From NCBI GenBank assembly GCA_031277805.1, contig JAITLR010000006.1, positions 1-64,000 of the forward strand: a DNA stretch of 64,000 nucleotides. Direction: 5' to 3'. The notes beneath the pieces were generated by a model. That model was not told where the DNA came from, made no database searches, and saw only the letters and a program-made list of their open reading frames with translations. A program made the position numbers and the translations under genes. The first letter of the stretch is position 1. Every line of letters begins with the position of its first letter. This document shows, piece after piece, positions 21,020 to 31,651 of this stretch. Source of the DNA: Comamonas sp. GTDB taxonomy: Bacteria > Pseudomonadota > Gammaproteobacteria > Burkholderiales > Burkholderiaceae_C.

Positions 21020-23197
21020 ATGTCCCACATCGTCAACGTCGCCGTTCAGACGCCCGCCCACAGCGCTGTGGGGGAACTGCTGAGCTACCGCAGTGACGAG
21101 CCCCTGCTTCCCGGCACCCTGGTACGCGTGCCGCTGGGCAAGCGGGAACTGCTGGGGGTCGTATGGGATGCGCCTTCGGCGTCAGGCGAGCTGCCCGACG
21201 GGGTTGCGTTGCGCTCCATCGCTGCCGTGCTGGGGGAGATCCTCCCGTTGAGCCGTAACTGGCGGCGTCTGGTCGGCTTTGCCGCCCATTACTACCAGCG
21301 CAGCGTGGGCGAGATCGCCGTGACCGCCTTGCCGCCCCAGCTTCGCGACATGACGCCCGAACAACTGGCGCGTCGACTGGCCCCACCCAAGCCTGCCAAG
21401 CCCAAGAGCAGGAAAGCAGCCCTGAAACAGGAACAAGCCATTGCCGAGGCCGCTGAACCTGTACAAGCGCAAGCTGTAGTAGCTCCCGGTTTGGTAGCAC
21501 TCAGCGCAGAACAAGCCTCGGTTTTCGAGCAAATCGAGCAAAATCCCGGCCCGTTCCTGCTCTACGGCAGCACGGGCAGCGGCAAGACCGAGGTCTATCT
21601 GCGCGCCGTGCAGGCCGTGCTCGATGCCAACCCAGAGGCCCAGGCATTGGTGATGGTGCCCGAGATCAATCTCACACCTCAACTGGAAGAGCGTTTCGTG
21701 GGCCGCTTTGCCCCCCAGTACGGCAAGGAGTCCGTGGTCAGCATGCACAGCGGCATGACCAACCCGCAGCGCCTCAAAAGCTGGCTGGCCGCCCACAGGG
21801 GCCAGGCCCGCATCGTGCTGGGCACGCGCATGGCCATTTTTGCCAGCCTGCCGCGGCTGACGCTGATCGTGGTCGACGAGGAGCATGACGCCAGCTACAA
21901 GCAGCAGGAAGGTGCGCGCTACTCGGCTCGTGATCTGGCCATCTGGCGCGGGCGTGATACCGGAGCCAAGGTGATTCTGGGCAGCGCCACGCCTTCGCTG
22001 GAGAGCTGGCATGCATCCGCCCCCGAGGTGGGCCGCTATCTGCGCCTCAACATGCCCAGCCGCATAGGCGCGGCCGGCTCAGGCGCGGCATCGCTGCCCA
22101 AGGTCCGGCTGGTCGACATGACCCAGCAGCCGCGCAAGGCCGTGTTCTCACCTCCGCTGATAGAGGCCATCACCGAGCGCGTGAAACGTGGCGAGCAAAG
22201 CCTGATTCTGTTGAACCGCCGCGGCTTTGCGCCCGTGCTGTTCTGCGCCGACTGCAACTGGAAAAGCGACTGCCCGCATTGCAGCGCCCACCAGGTGTTC
22301 CACAAGGGCGACCGCACGCTGCGCTGCCACCACTGCGGCTTTACCCAGCGCGTGCCGTTTTCCTGCCCCAGCTGCGGCAACCCCGATATCCTGCCTCTGG
22401 GCAAGGGCACGGAACAGTTGCAGGAAGAACTGGAGCGACTGCTGCGCAATGTGCAGCGCCCCGATGGCGACCCGGCCCGCGTGGCACGCATAGACGCCGA
22501 CACCACCAAGGCCAAAGGCAGTCTTGAGGAACAACTGGCACAGGTGCATGCCGGCGACGTGGATGTGCTGGTCGGCACGCAGATGGTGGCCAAGGGCCAC
22601 GACTTTCGCCGCATCACACTGGTGGCCGCCGTACAACCCGACAGCGCTTTGTATTCCAGCGACTACCGCGCGCCCGAGCGCCTGTTCTGCCTGCTGATGC
22701 AGGCCGCTGGCCGTGCCGGACGCGATGCCCAGTATGTGAAGGCCCAGGGCAGTCATCCCGAAATGTGGATTCAGACCCATGATCCGCAAAACGCCGTCTA
22801 TACCGCGCTGCGCAAACATGACTATCCGGCCTTTGCCAGACAGCAATTGCAGGAACGCCTGGATGCCGGCATGCCGCCCTATGCCTTCCAGGCCATAGTC
22901 CGTGCCGATGCGCGCAGCCAGGAGGCAGCCCAGGCCTTTCTGAGCGCCGCCACCCAGGTCGCACGCGATGCCAATCTGCCCCATCTGGATGAAGTGTTCA
23001 TCTACCCCCCCATCCCCATGGCGGTGCAGCGCGTGGCCAATGTGGAGCGTGCGCAAATGCTGCTGGAAACCAGCAACCGCAGCGCCCTGCTGCGCTTTCT
23101 GAACGCCTGGCAGCAGTATCTGCACTGGTTGCGTGGCCTGCCCGAGCACAAGGCGCTGGTGCGCTGGCTGGTGGATGTGGACCCGCTGAGCATCTAA
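21020..23197 (+). CDS. priA: Primosomal protein N' (replication restart helicase)
   Basis: Walker A GSTGSGKTEVYLRAV, DEEHD, zinc-binding CADCNWKSDCPHC...CHHCGFTQRVPFSCPSCG, GRAGRDAQ. Confidence 0.96.
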   Translation: MSHIVNVAVQTPAHSAVGELLSYRSDEPLLPGTLVRVPLGKRELLGVVWDAPSASGELPDGVALRSIAAVLGEILPLSRNWRRLVGFAAHYYQRSVGEIAVTALPPQLRDMTPEQLARRLAPPKPAKPKSRKAALKQEQAIAEAAEPVQAQAVVAPGLVALSAEQASVFEQIEQNPGPFLLYGSTGSGKTEVYLRAVQAVLDANPEAQALVMVPEINLTPQLEERFVGRFAPQYGKESVVSMHSGMTNPQRLKSWLAAHRGQARIVLGTRMAIFASLPRLTLIVVDEEHDASYKQQEGARYSARDLAIWRGRDTGAKVILGSATPSLESWHASAPEVGRYLRLNMPSRIGAAGSGAASLPKVRLVDMTQQPRKAVFSPPLIEAITERVKRGEQSLILLNRRGFAPVLFCADCNWKSDCPHCSAHQVFHKGDRTLRCHHCGFTQRVPFSCPSCGNPDILPLGKGTEQLQEELERLLRNVQRPDGDPARVARIDADTTKAKGSLEEQLAQVHAGDVDVLVGTQMVAKGHDFRRITLVAAVQPDSALYSSDYRAPERLFCLLMQAAGRAGRDAQYVKAQGSHPEMWIQTHDPQNAVYTALRKHDYPAFARQQLQERLDAGMPPYAFQAIVRADARSQEAAQAFLSAATQVARDANLPHLDEVFIYPPIPMAVQRVANVERAQMLLETSNRSALLRFLNAWQQYLHWLRGLPEHKALVRWLVDVDPLSI

Positions 23198-24514
<1,317 letters not shown>

Positions 24515-24517
24515 GCA

Positions 24518-24600
24518 CTCCCCCTGAGGCGCTGACGCGCCTTCCCCCTCTCTCTTCGGGCGGGGTCGATGCCTTCACCGCGAGGCGGCTCTTGCTCGGC
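24518..24600 (+). repeat. Intergenic repeat family A, copy 1
   Basis: ctccccctgaggcgctgacgcgccttccccctctc...accgcgaggcggctcttgctcgg; same layout as copies at 35422 and 62257. Confidence 0.85.
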
Positions 24601-24647
24601 ATCCCATCCCTTGCTGGCGGCCTCTCTCTTTAAGTTTCAGGACAAAA

Positions 24648-24697
24648 CAGCGATTTGCGTATACCGAGTATGCACAAGCTGCTCTTATTTTTGCTAG
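24648..24697 (+). repeat. Hairpin repeat C, copy 1 (degenerate)
   Basis: CAGCGATTTGCGTATACCGAGTATGCACAAGCTGCTCTTATTTTTGCTAG; 41/50 identical to 27375-27424. Confidence 0.75.
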
Positions 24698-24957
24698 CCC
24701 ACCAGAGCTACCGCTGCGGAGAAGATCCAAGAAACCCTGGACCGCCACAAATAGCGCAACTGACCCAAGAGCGCGCAGGTTTGATTGCGACCGACTCCGA
24801 TCGGACAAAAGCTGCCGATCATCAGCGCTAACTTGACAAGCCACTTTAGGCTGGGGCTTACCTATCAAGCTAGGCTGCAGGCGACCTAAACGACGTCCAC
24901 GCTCGAAAGAAAAATGTCCGCCTGCTGAAGAACGCCGTGATGCACCAAACTGTCTGA

Positions 24958-25713
24958 TCACCAGACCGTAAACCCGCCATCGACGGTAATGGACTGACCG
25001 GTGACAAAAGCAGCTCCGTCAGAGCAAAGCCACATCACCGTTCCGGCGATATCGGCAGGCTTGCCAAGACGCCCCATTGGCGTGGCCTGCATGAGCTGCT
25101 CCATGTCGCGCGCGTTTTCGGGACGATCCGTGATGCCCGTATGGGCGATGCCGCCGGGGCATACAGCATTCACGCGTATCCCTTGGTTCGCATAGTCCAG
25201 CGCCACAGCGCGCGTGAGTCCGATCACGCCGGCTTTCGAAGCCGAGTAAGCGGCAAGCCCTGGACCACCCACCACACCCATGATCGAGGCGGTGTTGACA
25301 ATGGCTCCGCCGCCATGGTCTCGCATATAGGCACATTCGTGCTTGACGCAAAGCCACACACCTTTCAGGTTCACAGCGATCGTCTGGTCCCACTCTTCTT
25401 CGGGTAGCTCCGCAGCAGGCCTGCCTCGCGGCGCGATGCCCGCGTTATTGAAGGCATAGTCGAGACGGCCCAAGTTCTTCACAGTTTGCGTGACAGCATG
25501 GGTGACATCCGCTGACCGCGTGACATCGGCGCGCAAAACGATAGCTTTCGCTCCGGCACGCTCCACTGCGTGCGCGGTTTCCTCCGCTACGTGCACTGCG
25601 GTATCAACAAGTGCGACGTTAGCCCCCGCTGCCGCAAAATTAATCGCAGTCTGCCGCCCAATCCCCGTCGCGGCTCCGGTAATGAACGCGACTTTTCCTG
25701 CAAAACACTCCAT
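24958..25713 (-). CDS. SDR family oxidoreductase
   Basis: TGAATGIGRQTAINFAAAGANVALVD, NNAG, YSASK, PGG...DGGF motifs. Confidence 0.9.
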   Translation of the reverse strand: MECFAGKVAFITGAATGIGRQTAINFAAAGANVALVDTAVHVAEETAHAVERAGAKAIVLRADVTRSADVTHAVTQTVKNLGRLDYAFNNAGIAPRGRPAAELPEEEWDQTIAVNLKGVWLCVKHECAYMRDHGGGAIVNTASIMGVVGGPGLAAYSASKAGVIGLTRAVALDYANQGIRVNAVCPGGIAHTGITDRPENARDMEQLMQATPMGRLGKPADIAGTVMWLCSDGAAFVTGQSITVDGGFTVW

Positions 25714-25928
25714 CTGACTCTCCTTTGTGCATTTGCCCGCATGTGCGCAGCCATCCCGTAAGCAGGGCAGCCCATGCTGGCTAAATATTCCATTGAGGTT
25801 TTGGAGGGTAGATGCCGCGTGAGGCGCTCACATCAGCGAAATAGACTAGGCGGTTTTCCGTGGCGCGTGAAATGCAATCTGTCGCACTCAATGGTGCGCT
25901 TGTAGGCCGTCACACCATGATGCAGTGC

Positions 25929-27077
25929 TCAGCTGAGGGAAAGGACGCTGTTCAGCAGGGTTCGAACCAGTGTTGCCTGACGCGTGACGCCTGTCTTCGA
26001 GAATATGGCACGTAAATGCGCACGCGCTGTGTGCTTGCTGATATTCAGCGCTTGTGCAGCCTCCTCGATTGTGGACCCATTGGTTAACGCAAGTGCTAAT
26101 GCCGCCTCAGCCGGTGTCAAGTCGAACAGCTTGCGCATGATTTCGTCTGAAGCCTGTGATTTGAGATCGGGGTCACGAATGAAGATTGCGCAAGCAGGTC
26201 GGCGCGCATTGTCTTCAGACCATTCATTGAATGCGATCTTGCGGACCAGTACACCTAGTTTGGCTTTGCCGGAGGGCCGAGTAACCGACATGGCTTGCAC
26301 AACACCCGGTTCATGTCCAGCTTGCTCCCCCAGTGCTTGCTGAATGAGCGTCTGCAATTTGCGGCTTTCTGGCGAGAACGAGATTTCAAGCACATTGCTT
26401 TTTCTTTGAAGGCCGTCTTTCTCGGCGATGATCTCGTCCGCTGCAATGTTGGTCTTCATGATCGAACCGCTTTCGTCAAGAATGACCATTCCAACCAGCA
26501 TGCGATCGAAGGTGCTGGCGTAAAGCGTCCGCTCGGACTCAACGACGTTGAATTGCGAATGCAATCTGACCGCGCGTTTCAGATGAGGTAGCAATGCGCT
26601 GCAAACGGCTTTGTCACGTACGGTAAAGCTCGTTGAATCATGGCTGCGACACACCCGCAAGCGGCATTCAACACCGCCTTCCGTATGCAGATCTGCTCCC
26701 ATCATGTAGCCGACATCGAACGGCTTTTGGAACTGCTGGTACATCTCGCTCTGGCGCCAAAAACTGTCACCGAGTAGTTCGTCTACTGTGACCATCCGCT
26801 CGGCCGGGAGGTTCACGAATGGGTCGAGCGCGTAATAGTAGTTGCTGTAGGAGGCTTCGCCAGGGAGTACCGTGCCCTGAGCCGATGCATGGACCATGAG
26901 ACCTGCGCGTCCGCAAGCCGGAGAGCGCAGAATGAGTGTCACGTAGTTTGCACCAAGCGACCCGCGAATTGCTTCCAGCGCACCAGCCCAAGGTATGGGT
27001 TCCATCGGCCCCTCGTAGATCAGCGCAACCAACTTGTTGAACTGTTCTATGGTCAGCATTGATTCGGCAAGGAACAT
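25929..27077 (-). CDS. LuxR-type HTH transcriptional regulator
   Basis: C-terminal FDLTPAEAALALALTNGSTIEEAAQALNISKHTARAHLRAIFSKTGVTRQATLV; start chosen at MFLAESM. Confidence 0.85.
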   Translation of the reverse strand: MFLAESMLTIEQFNKLVALIYEGPMEPIPWAGALEAIRGSLGANYVTLILRSPACGRAGLMVHASAQGTVLPGEASYSNYYYALDPFVNLPAERMVTVDELLGDSFWRQSEMYQQFQKPFDVGYMMGADLHTEGGVECRLRVCRSHDSTSFTVRDKAVCSALLPHLKRAVRLHSQFNVVESERTLYASTFDRMLVGMVILDESGSIMKTNIAADEIIAEKDGLQRKSNVLEISFSPESRKLQTLIQQALGEQAGHEPGVVQAMSVTRPSGKAKLGVLVRKIAFNEWSEDNARRPACAIFIRDPDLKSQASDEIMRKLFDLTPAEAALALALTNGSTIEEAAQALNISKHTARAHLRAIFSKTGVTRQATLVRTLLNSVLSLS

Positions 27078-27374
27078 TCCTTCACCCTGAAGGGGGACCT
27101 GCACTTGCTCGTCTCCTTTTCGTGTTGTTCGCACTGAGCACCCCTCTTGGCCGAAAGGACGGCCGGATCTTTGAAGGCAGGCATACCAATGCCTTTGCCG
27201 TGCAGGAATGCGCTTCTCAAGGAAGTGTAGAAGAACGGAGCTTTGCACGCTAGGCAATGAACGTTGAAAGCTCAGTGCTCATCGTCTGGAACCGGCTGAG
27301 TCCTCGAATTGACTTGGCGTTTGATCAATAGCGGCTATTGAACCGTTGTGGTCCTTGTCGCCTATGGAGTGGGT

Positions 27375-27424
27375 CAGCGGCTTGCGCATACCGGATATGC
27401 GCAAGCCGCTCTTGTTTTTTCTAG
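27375..27424 (+). terminator. Rho-independent-terminator-like hairpin, repeat C copy 2
   Basis: Perfect 15-bp stem AGCGGCTTGCGCATA-ccgga-TATGCGCAAGCCGCT followed by cttgttttttct. Confidence 0.75.
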
Positions 27425-27483
27425 ACCGTTTTCGGGTGGCTGCGAATGAGAAGATACCGGCTCTCATCATCCACACACTCCCC

Positions 27484-28014
27484 ATGCGAATTGCAACTCC
27501 TCCGGTCTCTGAGCTTCCAGGCATTGCACTACGGCAGCTTGAAAGCAGCGATGCCGAAGCTTGGTATGCCTACCTTCAACTTCCCAAAGTCGTTGAGCAC
27601 ACCAGCTGGAATTTAGGTGCGGTGCATGACCTTGGGCCTATCTTTGACGCACTGGAGTCAGACGCCCTTGATTCACAAATACGATTTGCCATCATCGACG
27701 AGCGCCATCCGCAGTTGATTGGCACCATTGGTTTCCACACCGTATCCGCCGGCAATCGGACAGCAGAAATTGCCTACGACATCGCTCCTCAGTATTGGGG
27801 ACAAGGTATCGCAACTGCCATGTGCCGCGTGGTGACGGATTGGTCCTTCCAAGAAATGAAGCTCTCTCGCGTCCAGGCAACGGTGCTGCCTTCGGATATG
27901 GCATCCACAAAGGTCTTGCAAACATGTGGCTATCAGTACGAAGGGCTTCTACGTTCCTACCGCGTTGTGCGCGGAGTGCCACGTGACTACGCCATGTTCT
28001 CCCGGATAGCTTGA
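27484..28014 (+). CDS. GNAT family N-acetyltransferase (RimJ-like)
   Basis: IGTIGFHTVSAGNRTAEIAYDIAPQYWGQGIATAMCRVVTDW; start moved downstream of the hairpin to MRIATPPV. Confidence 0.85.
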   Translation: MRIATPPVSELPGIALRQLESSDAEAWYAYLQLPKVVEHTSWNLGAVHDLGPIFDALESDALDSQIRFAIIDERHPQLIGTIGFHTVSAGNRTAEIAYDIAPQYWGQGIATAMCRVVTDWSFQEMKLSRVQATVLPSDMASTKVLQTCGYQYEGLLRSYRVVRGVPRDYAMFSRIA

Positions 28015-28106
28015 TCTCGATGAATACCTGTTGCAGACCGTCAGCAGCCTTCAGGGCACCCGGAGCGATTCAGAGAATGGCCATCAGAACAGCAGCTTGT
28101 TCTTGA

Positions 28107-29102
28107 TCAGGTCATCAACGCCACGGCGGCGGAGAAGCTTAGAAAGGCCAGGGTCGTGCTCACCAGGATGATGCGGGCCACGCGCCCGCTGTGGGCGCCG
28201 TAGCGTTCGGTCAGCAGCGAGACATTGCTGGCCGATGGCAGCGCAGCCAGCAGCACCAGCACGACCAGGGTGTCGTGCTGCAGCGGCATGCCCAGTGCAA
28301 TCGCCGCCATGCCCACGGCCCAGACCAGCAGCGGATGGATGATGAGTTTTGCAAGTGCAATCGGCACATAGTCCACAGTTGCCACACGCTCATGGCTGTT
28401 CATCTGCGAACGCGCCAGCACCGCGCCTATGGTGAACAGTGCCACGGGCGAGGCGGCCCCTGCCAGCATGGCCACGGTCTTATCTGCCGGGCCTGGCAAT
28501 ACCCAGCCCATGGCCGAGGCCAAGCCGCCCAGCAGGATGGACCAGGGCATGGGGTTGGAGGCCATGCCCCTGAGAGAATTGCGCACCGCCGGCCAGATGC
28601 CCTGCCCGCCCGCCAGATCAAGGCGCGACAGCGCAATGCAGGCCGAGGTGGTGACGACCATGTCTATGGCCATGGTCACAATCACCGGCCCCGCGCTTTG
28701 CGCGCCCAGCAGGGCTGCCAGCATGGGCACGCCCATGAAGCCGGTATTGGGGAAGGCGGCGACCAATGCACCGAATGCCGCATCGTTCCAGCCCAGGCGC
28801 TGGTGCGTCAGCAGAACGGTCACGCCCACCATCAACGCTGCGCAGCACAGATAGACCAGGGTGACATTGATGTCGAGCAGCTGATGAATCGGCGTCTGCG
28901 CCCCAAAGCGGTACAGCATGCAGGGCAGTGCAAAGTACAGCACAAAGGCATTGAGCCCCGGAATGGCCGCCTGCGGCAACACGCCGCGCCAGGTCGCCAC
29001 AAAGCCACAGGCCACCAGCGCAAAGAAGGGGAAGGTGATGAGAAGAACAGACAGCACCGGCAAATTGTGAACGGTGCCCGCCCATTCCGGCCCGGTGCAC
29101 AC
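28107..29102 (-). CDS. AEC family transporter (auxin efflux carrier-like permease)
   Basis: Multi-TM; FVLYFALPCMLYRFGA, AAFPNTGFMGVPMLAALLG. Start uncertain. Confidence 0.82.
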   Translation of the reverse strand: MCTGPEWAGTVHNLPVLSVLLITFPFFALVACGFVATWRGVLPQAAIPGLNAFVLYFALPCMLYRFGAQTPIHQLLDINVTLVYLCCAALMVGVTVLLTHQRLGWNDAAFGALVAAFPNTGFMGVPMLAALLGAQSAGPVIVTMAIDMVVTTSACIALSRLDLAGGQGIWPAVRNSLRGMASNPMPWSILLGGLASAMGWVLPGPADKTVAMLAGAASPVALFTIGAVLARSQMNSHERVATVDYVPIALAKLIIHPLLVWAVGMAAIALGMPLQHDTLVVLVLLAALPSASNVSLLTERYGAHSGRVARIILVSTTLAFLSFSAAVALMT

Positions 29103-29177
29103 CTGAAATTATCTGCAGACAGACCTCGCGCCGCGCGAGGTCGCCACCTGACCCTCTCAGGCACATCTCCACTGGTT

Positions 29178-29211
29178 GCCATAAACAACAAAGCCTGCAC
29201 AGGGCAGGCTT
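29178..29211 (-). terminator. Rho-independent terminator for the roadblock/GTPase operon
   Basis: Minus strand AAGCCTGC-cctgt-GCAGGCTT followed by tgttgttt. Confidence 0.7.
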
Positions 29212-29235
29212 GGGGTTGGCAAAGGACTCTGACAC

Positions 29236-29595
29236 TCAGAGCTTGAGTTCCTTTTCCACATCCATGGTCTTGCGTCGGGCCAGTGCCAGGTTGGAGCGAG
29301 CCTTGTCCAGCACCAGGTAGAAGAACACACCCTCGTTGGCTGCCACCGGGCGGATGATGTGATATTGCTTGCCCAGCGTGATCAGGATGTCGTCAATCTG
29401 GTCGTTCAGGTTCAGCATGCGCATGGTCTTGAGCTTGGCCCGCACCACTTCGGTATTGCCCGCCGCAGCAAGCTCCATGTCCACACCGCCGCCGGCGCCC
29501 CCCATCAGCATGCCGCTGGTACTGTCCACCAGGGCTGCACAGATCGCGCCATCCACTGCCATCAAAGTGTTCAGAGAATCTTGAATAGAGGCCAT
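29236..29595 (-). CDS. Roadblock/LC7-like protein
   Basis: MASIQDSLNTLMAVDGAICAALVDSTSGMLMGGAGG... 119 aa roadblock-like sequence; start refined. Confidence 0.65.
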   Translation of the reverse strand: MASIQDSLNTLMAVDGAICAALVDSTSGMLMGGAGGGVDMELAAAGNTEVVRAKLKTMRMLNLNDQIDDILITLGKQYHIIRPVAANEGVFFYLVLDKARSNLALARRKTMDVEKELKL

Positions 29596-29679
29596 AAATC
29601 CACCTTTCAGAAATGCGAACCCGGGAACCCGTACGCACAGTGCGCACACCTTGAAACTCAGAACGACCGCCACCGCCCA

Positions 29680-30078
29680 TCAGGGCATGAACCCGGCGGC
29701 GACCTCGCCCGCCGCCCAGAGTGCGCGGCCCAGCAAGGCGTTCTGATCCACGACCAGACACAGCACGGCCGGAAACTGGCCGCCGATTGCCTGGAACACC
29801 ACCGTGCCCGACTCTGTCTCGAAAGTCAGGCGCCTGCAGTCCTGGTGACCGATTTCATTGGCCACGGCCTTGGCCATGGCCATGAGCGAGCCCGCCATGG
29901 CGGACAGGCGCTCGGTTGGCAATTCGCTGTGAATGCGCAGCGCCGTGATCTCGAATCCATCAGGCGTGCACAGCAGCGCAATCCGCACGCCCTCCACAGG
30001 GGACACCGCGCGCAGAAGAATGTCGCGCCCGGCCTGAACGACTTCTGCTGGAATGACAGGGGATGTATGGGTCTTCAT
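29680..30078 (-). CDS. Roadblock/LC7 domain protein
   Basis: GVRIALLCTPDGFEITALRIHSELPTERLSAMAGSLMAMAKAVANEIG is a typical roadblock/LC7 pattern; overlaps the GTPase gene by 4 bp. Confidence 0.75.
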   Translation of the reverse strand: MKTHTSPVIPAEVVQAGRDILLRAVSPVEGVRIALLCTPDGFEITALRIHSELPTERLSAMAGSLMAMAKAVANEIGHQDCRRLTFETESGTVVFQAIGGQFPAVLCLVVDQNALLGRALWAAGEVAAGFMP

Positions 30079-30641
30079 AGAGTCTGACTTTGCAAGGACA
30101 GCAGCGAGGCCAGCACACCCAGGGCATCGAGCATTTGCTGGCGATCACGCGGATCGGCCTGAACGATGGGAACAATGGCATGTCCTCGGGACATCAGCGC
30201 CGAGCTGAACGCCTCCAGCTGCGCTTCGCTGACAGGTCGGCAGCTCAGGATGATGAGCAGCGGCGCAGTCTCCAGCTCGGCCACGCCTGCCAGCATCTCG
30301 CTGGCGTAGTCCAGCGCATCGCTGTCGTTGGCGTCGATCATGAGCAGCGCCCCCACCGAAGCCGACAGCACCCAGCGCCGCACGAAGTCAAAGCGATCCT
30401 GGCCGGGGCTGCCCACCAGTTGCAGGCGCTCGCCGGACCCCAGATCGATTTCGCCAAACTCGGCACCTACCGTGGTGAACTCCTTGGCATGAGCAGCCTT
30501 GTCCAGATTGGGGACGTCGCTGCCTGCCATGAGCTGGCCGCACAGACTGCGCAACGCCGTGGTCTTGCCTATGCCCATGGGGCCGAGCAGACTGACCCGC
30601 AGCAGGCCCTGCCCGGGCTGCCTGGGGATGAAAGATGTCAT
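30075..30641 (-). CDS. Small GTPase / GTP-binding protein (MglA/Srprb-like, atypical switch)
   Basis: LRVSLLGPMGIGKTTALRSL (P-loop), LQLVGSPGQDRFDFVRRW (G3-like), MIDANDSDAL; start MTSFIPRQPG. Confidence 0.75.
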   Translation of the reverse strand: MTSFIPRQPGQGLLRVSLLGPMGIGKTTALRSLCGQLMAGSDVPNLDKAAHAKEFTTVGAEFGEIDLGSGERLQLVGSPGQDRFDFVRRWVLSASVGALLMIDANDSDALDYASEMLAGVAELETAPLLIILSCRPVSEAQLEAFSSALMSRGHAIVPIVQADPRDRQQMLDALGVLASLLSLQSQTL

Positions 30642-31375
30642 GAGCGCCCTCCGCGCGTGAGCCAGCCTGTCAGCTTCTGCACCCATTGCCGGGTGATCGA
30701 TGCGGCCGGAGTTGTATTTGTCGTTTCCTGAGGCCTCGATACCTCGATCGCTTTCGGACTGCAGCGCAATACCGCCTGAACCTGCGGCAATGACAACAGG
30801 GAAACGAGCTGGGGCAGCTCCACACCCGAATGCTCGCTCAGCGATTGCACGGCAATCGGGCCGCGGGCAAGCAGAGCCAGTGCACGCAGGTTCTGGGCCG
30901 TATTGGCAGCCCCGGGCAATACCACCCAGGACTTGAGCTGAAAGCAGTGCAGACAACTCATTCCCTGCTCCTGTAGGTCCGACATGGCGCGCAGCAAGGT
31001 CAAGGGCACGGCCTCCTTCTGGCGAGCCTTCCAGTCCATGAGGAATACGGCCGCGCGATCAAGCATGTCGATGAGGTCGGACAGCGTGAACTCCACGTCC
31101 AGGTGCGCGACCCAGCCCTGGGATGAGCGGCCCAGCGGCTGCATGGAGGCATCGCCACCCACATAAACCACACAGGGGAAGGCCTTGTCGTCCTGCATCG
31201 GCATGGCGCCGTCCAGGATCAATACCTCGGCGGCTTCGCTGGACACCTGAGTCCAGGCGGAAAGCGATTTGAGCGACGCCACGGCAAACAGCGCGTTGAA
31301 ACGCTGCTGCACTGTCGGCGTCCAGAGTTGCGCCGCCCAGTTGACTTCACCAACGGTCTTCGCCATGCAAACCAC
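30638..31375 (-). CDS. Uncharacterised protein, first gene of the roadblock/GTPase operon
   Basis: 245 aa; 4-bp overlap with the GTPase gene; C-terminal segment resembles a winged-helix (GPIAVQSLSEHSGVELPQLVSLLSLPQVQAVLRC). Confidence 0.7.
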   Translation of the reverse strand: MVCMAKTVGEVNWAAQLWTPTVQQRFNALFAVASLKSLSAWTQVSSEAAEVLILDGAMPMQDDKAFPCVVYVGGDASMQPLGRSSQGWVAHLDVEFTLSDLIDMLDRAAVFLMDWKARQKEAVPLTLLRAMSDLQEQGMSCLHCFQLKSWVVLPGAANTAQNLRALALLARGPIAVQSLSEHSGVELPQLVSLLSLPQVQAVLRCSPKAIEVSRPQETTNTTPAASITRQWVQKLTGWLTRGGRS

Positions 31376-31651
31376 CCTGCTTGTTCTTCGTTGTCGGAAT
31401 CATTGCTGCAGCGAAACAATAGCAACAAGGTTTTCACAAATCACTGGCAAATTGCCATGAAAAAGAAATTTTTGATACCAATATTCACACCTTATTACAA
31501 AAATAATTCAAAACAGTGCTGTTCAAAAAGCCAGGGACTGTCTTCACCCACCCCTTTTCTTTGTCAGTTGTGACGGCGGGCCTCAGGCCTTCGGATGCCA
31601 AAGCGGTATCCTCCGAGACCTTGTTTCAAGGATGAAGGGTCAATCTGTTCC

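Noticed and set aside
27346-27483. N-terminal extension of the GNAT ORF
   Set aside because: It would translate through a perfect terminator-like hairpin; start at 27484 fits better.
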